DNA of 64,000 nucleotides from Gordonia polyisoprenivorans NBRC 16320 = JCM 10675. GTDB lineage: Bacteria > Actinomycetota > Actinomycetes > Mycobacteriales > Mycobacteriaceae. The stretch lies in assembly GCF_000241325.1 (NCBI RefSeq), contig NZ_BAEI01000088.1, positions 1-64,000 of the forward strand. Direction: 5' to 3'. Position numbers and translations under genes: made by a program. Positions 60,839 through 64,000 of this stretch are shown here, piece by piece (the stretch's first letter is position 1; each line of letters begins with the position of its first letter). The notes beneath the pieces are model-generated. The model saw only the letters and a program-made list of their open reading frames with translations, was not told where the DNA came from and searched no databases.

Positions 60839-61735
60839 TCACCGCCCCAGCGCAGCCTCGATCTGCGCCGCGATGGCCTCGTGGCCGCGGGCGTTGGGAT
60901 GCACCGTGATCCGCGCCGTGGTGCCCTGCTGCGGTTCGATCCAGCGCGCCGCACCCGCGCACGCGTCGTGGCCCTGCGACACCTGCGACATGTCGACGAA
61001 GGTGACGCCGGTCTTCTCGGCGGCGCGGCGCACGGCGTCGTTGAGGTCGGCCTGCAGTCCACGCAGATACGGCACGTCACCGGGCGCGACGCGCATCGCC
61101 GGGTAGCAGCCCTGCGTGGCGGGCAGAATCCACGGATAGCCCACGATGACGACGCGGGCATTCGGGGCGTGGGCGCGAATCCGGGTGAGGCCGTCGACGA
61201 GGGCCGGATAGATCTCGGCGTCGATGGGTGCGGTCAACTCCGAGCCGTAACGATCCCGGCACGGCGAACCGGTGGGGACTCCGGGGCTGTCGGCGATCGC
61301 GTCGCCGCATTTGCTGATCGCCCCGCCGAAGGTGTTCTCGTCGTTGCCGCCGAGCATCAGCGTCACCAGCCGTGTCTGTGGTCCGAGCGCGTCGAGTTGT
61401 GGTGGTATGCCGAAGTATTGGCTGGTGGTGAGGTCGGCGGTGTCGGCGCCCGAGCAACTCACGTCGGTGAGCGGCAGCCGACGTTGCGCGGCGACGAGGT
61501 GGGCGAAGTTGATCGCCGACCGCTGACACAGGAACGGCGAATCCGATTGCACCGGAAGGACTCCGGCGCCCGCGGCGTAACTGTCGCCGAGATTGACATA
61601 TGCGGTCGCGGCCGGAGCGGTGCCGGTCGAACTCGGGGCCGACGACGACGGCGCGGGAGATCCGTCGTCGGCGCCGCAGCCGACCACGAGGATCAGCAGC
61701 GCCGCCAGCATCGTGGCGAGCGCCCCGCGCCTCAT
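60839..61735 (-). CDS. Secreted SGNH hydrolase lipoprotein
   Basis: ATG 61735 overlaps the PucR stop (ATGA); 298 residues. Lipobox LVVGC (Cys about 20), then a Ser/Pro-rich linker and an SGNH domain: AYVNLGDSYAAGAG (Ser), LMLGGNDENTFGG (Gly/Asn), and ITVHPNARGHEA with the Asp/His position. Four Cys (LCQR, SCSG, KCGD, PCRD) plus two later may form disulphides, as in secreted actinobacterial SGNH esterases/lipases. It probably cleaves acyl esters outside the membrane. Unlike the 38582 protein, its catalytic motifs are intact. Confidence 0.87.
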   Translation of the reverse strand: MRRGALATMLAALLILVVGCGADDGSPAPSSSAPSSTGTAPAATAYVNLGDSYAAGAGVLPVQSDSPFLCQRSAINFAHLVAAQRRLPLTDVSCSGADTADLTTSQYFGIPPQLDALGPQTRLVTLMLGGNDENTFGGAISKCGDAIADSPGVPTGSPCRDRYGSELTAPIDAEIYPALVDGLTRIRAHAPNARVVIVGYPWILPATQGCYPAMRVAPGDVPYLRGLQADLNDAVRRAAEKTGVTFVDMSQVSQGHDACAGAARWIEPQQGTTARITVHPNARGHEAIAAQIEAALGR

Positions 61736-63258
61736 GCGTCGGCCCCGAGCATCATCAGCAGCAGTTCGGCGCGGGTGCGGGCATCGGCGAGGTCGATGGC
61801 GAGCATGTCCTCGACCCTCTCGATCCGGCTGCGCAGGGTGTGCCGGTGCACGCCGAGTGCGGTGGCCGCACTCCCCCAGTTGCCATTGGCCTCCAGATAC
61901 GCCAGCAGACTCCGGTGCAGCGCGGTGCCCTGGAGGCGATCGTGGTCGAGGATCGGCGCGAGACGCCGATCGTGGTTGTCGGCCAACGCTTGTCGCACCG
62001 GGTCGACCGCCAGCAGCGACTGTGCGTCGTCGAGGTCGACGAGTTGCCCCACCGCGGCCGAGCGACAGGCCAGGCGGGCCTGCGTCACCGATGTGGCGAC
62101 GGCCGCGGCGTCGGGCGTCTCCGCCGCGTCGGCCAGGCGGACCGGCGGGCCGATCCCGCCGCGCACCGTCGCAGCGGTCGCGAGCACGCTCAGCAGGCCG
62201 ATCGCCACGTCGACGGGGTCGTCGCCGCGTAGCAGGGTCGCCACCTCGGTTCCGGCCCGGTGCACGAACACCGGGCGCCACCGGCGTTCGAGTTCGTCGG
62301 TCAGGCGTGCCTGCCCCCGCTCGGCATCGGCGTCGCCGGCGAAGGTGAACACCACCGCCCGCACCGCGTCGTCGGGGCTGGCGGCGCGCCGCAACACCCG
62401 CAGCGCGGTGGGCCCGACTACTCCGTCGAGTGCCGATCCGAGCACGTCGGTTTGCAGCAGGGCCATCTCCCGACGCACCTCCTGCGGTTTGGCGTATTCG
62501 ATGGCCAGCAGCGAGGTGGCGTGGCCGACGAGCATCCGGTTGACCTCGTCGAGAGGTGCTCCGACAACGCCGAGGAATCCGAATGTCCTTGTGGCCGAGC
62601 CGATCCGGGTGACCATGAAGGTGACGTCGTCGGCGACGAACACCGCGCCCGCCGACGCGGGATCGCGGGCGACGAGGGCGCGGACCCGGGCGAGATCATC
62701 GGGGTCGGGCGGAGCGGGCGAGGACGCCACCTCGGCATGGTTGGCGTCGAGGAGCAGCACGCGACGTTCGATCGCGTCGGCGAGTTCGCCGACCACCGCG
62801 GCCGGACCACGGGCCACCGCGGCACGTGTCATGCGGGGTTGCGCGCGGGTCGCCGACACCAGGCGGGCCGAGCGGCCGGCGGCGATCTGGTCGAGCAGGG
62901 CGCGGGTGATCGCCGAGAACGGGATGTGCAGCGGAACCTCGAACAACGGAAGGCCCGCCTCGTCGGCGGCACTGATCATCGCCTGCGGTATGGCGTCGAA
63001 GCCCAGGCCCACCCCGAAACCGAGGGCGGCGACCCCGACCTCATCGAGGGAGCGGACGTAGCGTTGCTGCTCGGCGAGGTCGTCGGTGAGTCGGAGTCCG
63101 GTGGTGAGCAGCACCTCGCCGCCCACCATCCACTCGGCGGCGGTGAGCAGCTCGGAACTGACCGCGCTGTCGATGGGGCGTTCGAGGCCCGCACCGCCGG
63201 CATGCAGCACCAATTCGAGGCTGCGTTGGGCGATCAGCCAGCGAACGGACGTCGACAC
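61732..63258 (-). CDS. PucR-family transcriptional regulator
   Basis: GTG 63258, 508 residues. N-terminal PucR ligand-type domain (about 15-130), a GGDEF-like/central domain (about 290-400) and the C-terminal HTH_30 (about 440-505): LLAYLEANGNWGSAATALGVHRHTLRSRIERVEDML. PucR regulators control purine, GABA or amino-acid degradation genes, mostly as activators. The divergent gene at 63442 is gabT, with 183 bp between them, so it is the likely GABA-catabolism regulator. It is followed, with a 4-bp overlap, by the SGNH gene, possibly only by chance. Confidence 0.9.
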   Translation of the reverse strand: MSTSVRWLIAQRSLELVLHAGGAGLERPIDSAVSSELLTAAEWMVGGEVLLTTGLRLTDDLAEQQRYVRSLDEVGVAALGFGVGLGFDAIPQAMISAADEAGLPLFEVPLHIPFSAITRALLDQIAAGRSARLVSATRAQPRMTRAAVARGPAAVVGELADAIERRVLLLDANHAEVASSPAPPDPDDLARVRALVARDPASAGAVFVADDVTFMVTRIGSATRTFGFLGVVGAPLDEVNRMLVGHATSLLAIEYAKPQEVRREMALLQTDVLGSALDGVVGPTALRVLRRAASPDDAVRAVVFTFAGDADAERGQARLTDELERRWRPVFVHRAGTEVATLLRGDDPVDVAIGLLSVLATAATVRGGIGPPVRLADAAETPDAAAVATSVTQARLACRSAAVGQLVDLDDAQSLLAVDPVRQALADNHDRRLAPILDHDRLQGTALHRSLLAYLEANGNWGSAATALGVHRHTLRSRIERVEDMLAIDLADARTRAELLLMMLGADA

Positions 63259-63292
63259 CCGTTCACCGTACGCCCGGACTGGACATCGTGGA

Positions 63293-63317
63293 GTGTCACC
63301 GAGAAATCGGTGTACAC
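63293..63317. promoter_or_regulatory. Inverted repeat between pucR-like gene and gabT
   Basis: CACCGA-GAAA-TCGGTG (63297-63312) is a perfect 6-bp-armed repeat, extended by GTGT to the left and ACAC to the right with one bulged base. It lies 39 bp upstream of the PucR start and about 125 bp upstream of gabT, a suitable place for PucR binding. Unproven. Confidence 0.45.
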
Positions 63318-63441
63318 ATTGTCAGGCGCGTGAACCGGGTCACTGGGCGAACACTGATGACCAGCAGCGCCCAGTGCGGCCGCGCACTCCAGGCCCCACA
63401 CAACAACAGGCCCCCACACATCGAGCACGAGGTGACACCCG

Positions 63442-64000
63442 ATGACCGCTTCCGCCACCGAAATCGTCTACCGCCTGCCCCAGGAGCGACGGCTGGTGAC
63501 CGACCTGCCGGGCCCACGGTCGATCGAGCTGGGTGCTCGCCGATCCGCCGCGGTGGCCGCCGGGGTCAGTTCGATCCTGCCGTCCTACGCCGCCGACGGT
63601 GACGGCGGCGTCCTCGTCGACGTCGACGGGAACTCGCTGATCGACCTCGGCTCGGGTATCGCGGTGACCTCGGTCGGATCGGCCAACCCCGCGGTGGCCG
63701 CGGCCGTCGGTGACCAGGCCGCCCATCTCATCCACACCTGCTTCATGGTGGCGCCCTACGACAGCTACGTCGCGGTGGCCGAGAAGCTCAACGCGCTCAC
63801 CCCCGGTGATCACGACAAGCGCACCGCCCTGTTCAACTCGGGCGCCGAGGCCGTCGAGAATGCGGTGAAGATCGCGCGGCTGGCGACCGGGCGGGACGCG
63901 GTGGTCGCTTTCGACCACGCCTATCACGGCCGCACCAATCTGACGATGGCGTTGACCGCGAAGAGCATGCCGTACAAGGCGCACTTCGGTCCGTTCACCC
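63442..64000 (+). CDS. gabT: 4-aminobutyrate aminotransferase, 5' part (runs off window)
   Basis: ATG 63442 preceded by GAGGTGA. The 186 visible codons read as a class III aminotransferase N-terminus: IDLGSGIAVTSVGSANPAVAAAV, TCFMVAPYDSYVAVAEKLN, NSGAEAVENAVKIARLATGR and VVAFDHAYHGRTNLTMALTAK. This is characteristic of GabT, which transfers the GABA amino group to 2-oxoglutarate. The PLP Lys lies beyond the window edge. A succinate-semialdehyde dehydrogenase or transporter gene might follow outside. Divergent from the PucR regulator. Confidence 0.9.
   Translation, partial: MTASATEIVYRLPQERRLVTDLPGPRSIELGARRSAAVAAGVSSILPSYAADGDGGVLVDVDGNSLIDLGSGIAVTSVGSANPAVAAAVGDQAAHLIHTCFMVAPYDSYVAVAEKLNALTPGDHDKRTALFNSGAEAVENAVKIARLATGRDAVVAFDHAYHGRTNLTMALTAKSMPYKAHFGPFT

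Noticed and set aside
1-64000. tRNA, rRNA, prophage or integrase genes
   Set aside because: No cloverleaf, rRNA motif, phage structural or recombinase gene recognised on either strand.

Overview
The window looks like chromosomal DNA from a high-GC, mycolic-acid-containing actinobacterium (Mycobacteriales). An antigen-85-like esterase, BldC, DUF4229, Sec and Tat lipoproteins, many GTG starts and the hemL-phosphatase-tlpA-ccdA-resB-ccsB block support this. Gordonia or a close relative is my best guess, but that is inference only. I see no rRNA, tRNA, CRISPR array, transposase, integrase or phage gene.

Left part (about 3.5-40.6 kb): a large surface-polysaccharide region. It holds an initiating polyprenyl-phosphate sugar transferase (28240-29793), a Wzx-like flippase (4704-5921), a Wzy/ligase-like membrane protein (20806-22260), a Wzz protein carrying a degenerate kinase-like domain (19114-20565) and a kinase-less Wzz (17121-17813). 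It also has three GT-B glycosyltransferases with a hexapeptide acetyltransferase (3572-8918), two tandem GDP-mannose 4,6-dehydratase-type enzymes (10474-12479) and a separate cellulose-synthase-like GT2 operon with a membrane acyltransferase-SGNH protein (33114-37173). Between these lie four secretory-lipase-family proteins, a SASA-type esterase, two SGNH proteins, an antigen-85-like protein, a GH26-like lipoprotein and a family of PslG-like clan GH-A glycosidases: three intact, one half-barrel and one 3' remnant. The most striking arrangement is 20565 down to 12446, where Wzz proteins alternate with lipases in one translationally coupled run. I propose it as a polymerisation-plus-acyl-editing unit for a (deoxy)mannose-containing exopolysaccharide; this is a hypothesis.

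Middle part (about 40.7-53.9 kb): a K+ channel, a small lipoprotein, menA, a TetR-MFS pair with a 34-bp near-perfect palindrome, a siderophore-interacting protein fused to a methyltransferase-like domain, a small HTH gene followed by a Clp_N-domain protein with sticky repeats, a MacB/FtsX-type ABC exporter, a Cds1-like PLP enzyme, a DUF4229 protein and bldC.

Right part (about 54-64 kb): a conserved haem/cytochrome c maturation block (hemL, histidine phosphatase, TlpA-like protein, ccdA, resB, ccsB), an SGNH lipoprotein, a PucR regulator and the divergent 5' part of gabT, which runs off the window.

Non-coding structure is unusually rich. There are four copies of a 41-bp element at 3161-3551 with a relative at 29824-29870, two consecutive long inverted repeats at 29887-30092, and 21-bp tandem repeats at four places, three of them exactly at gene 3' ends. 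Starts were chosen from overlaps, Shine-Dalgarno sequences and signal peptides, and differ from the longest ORF for many genes.
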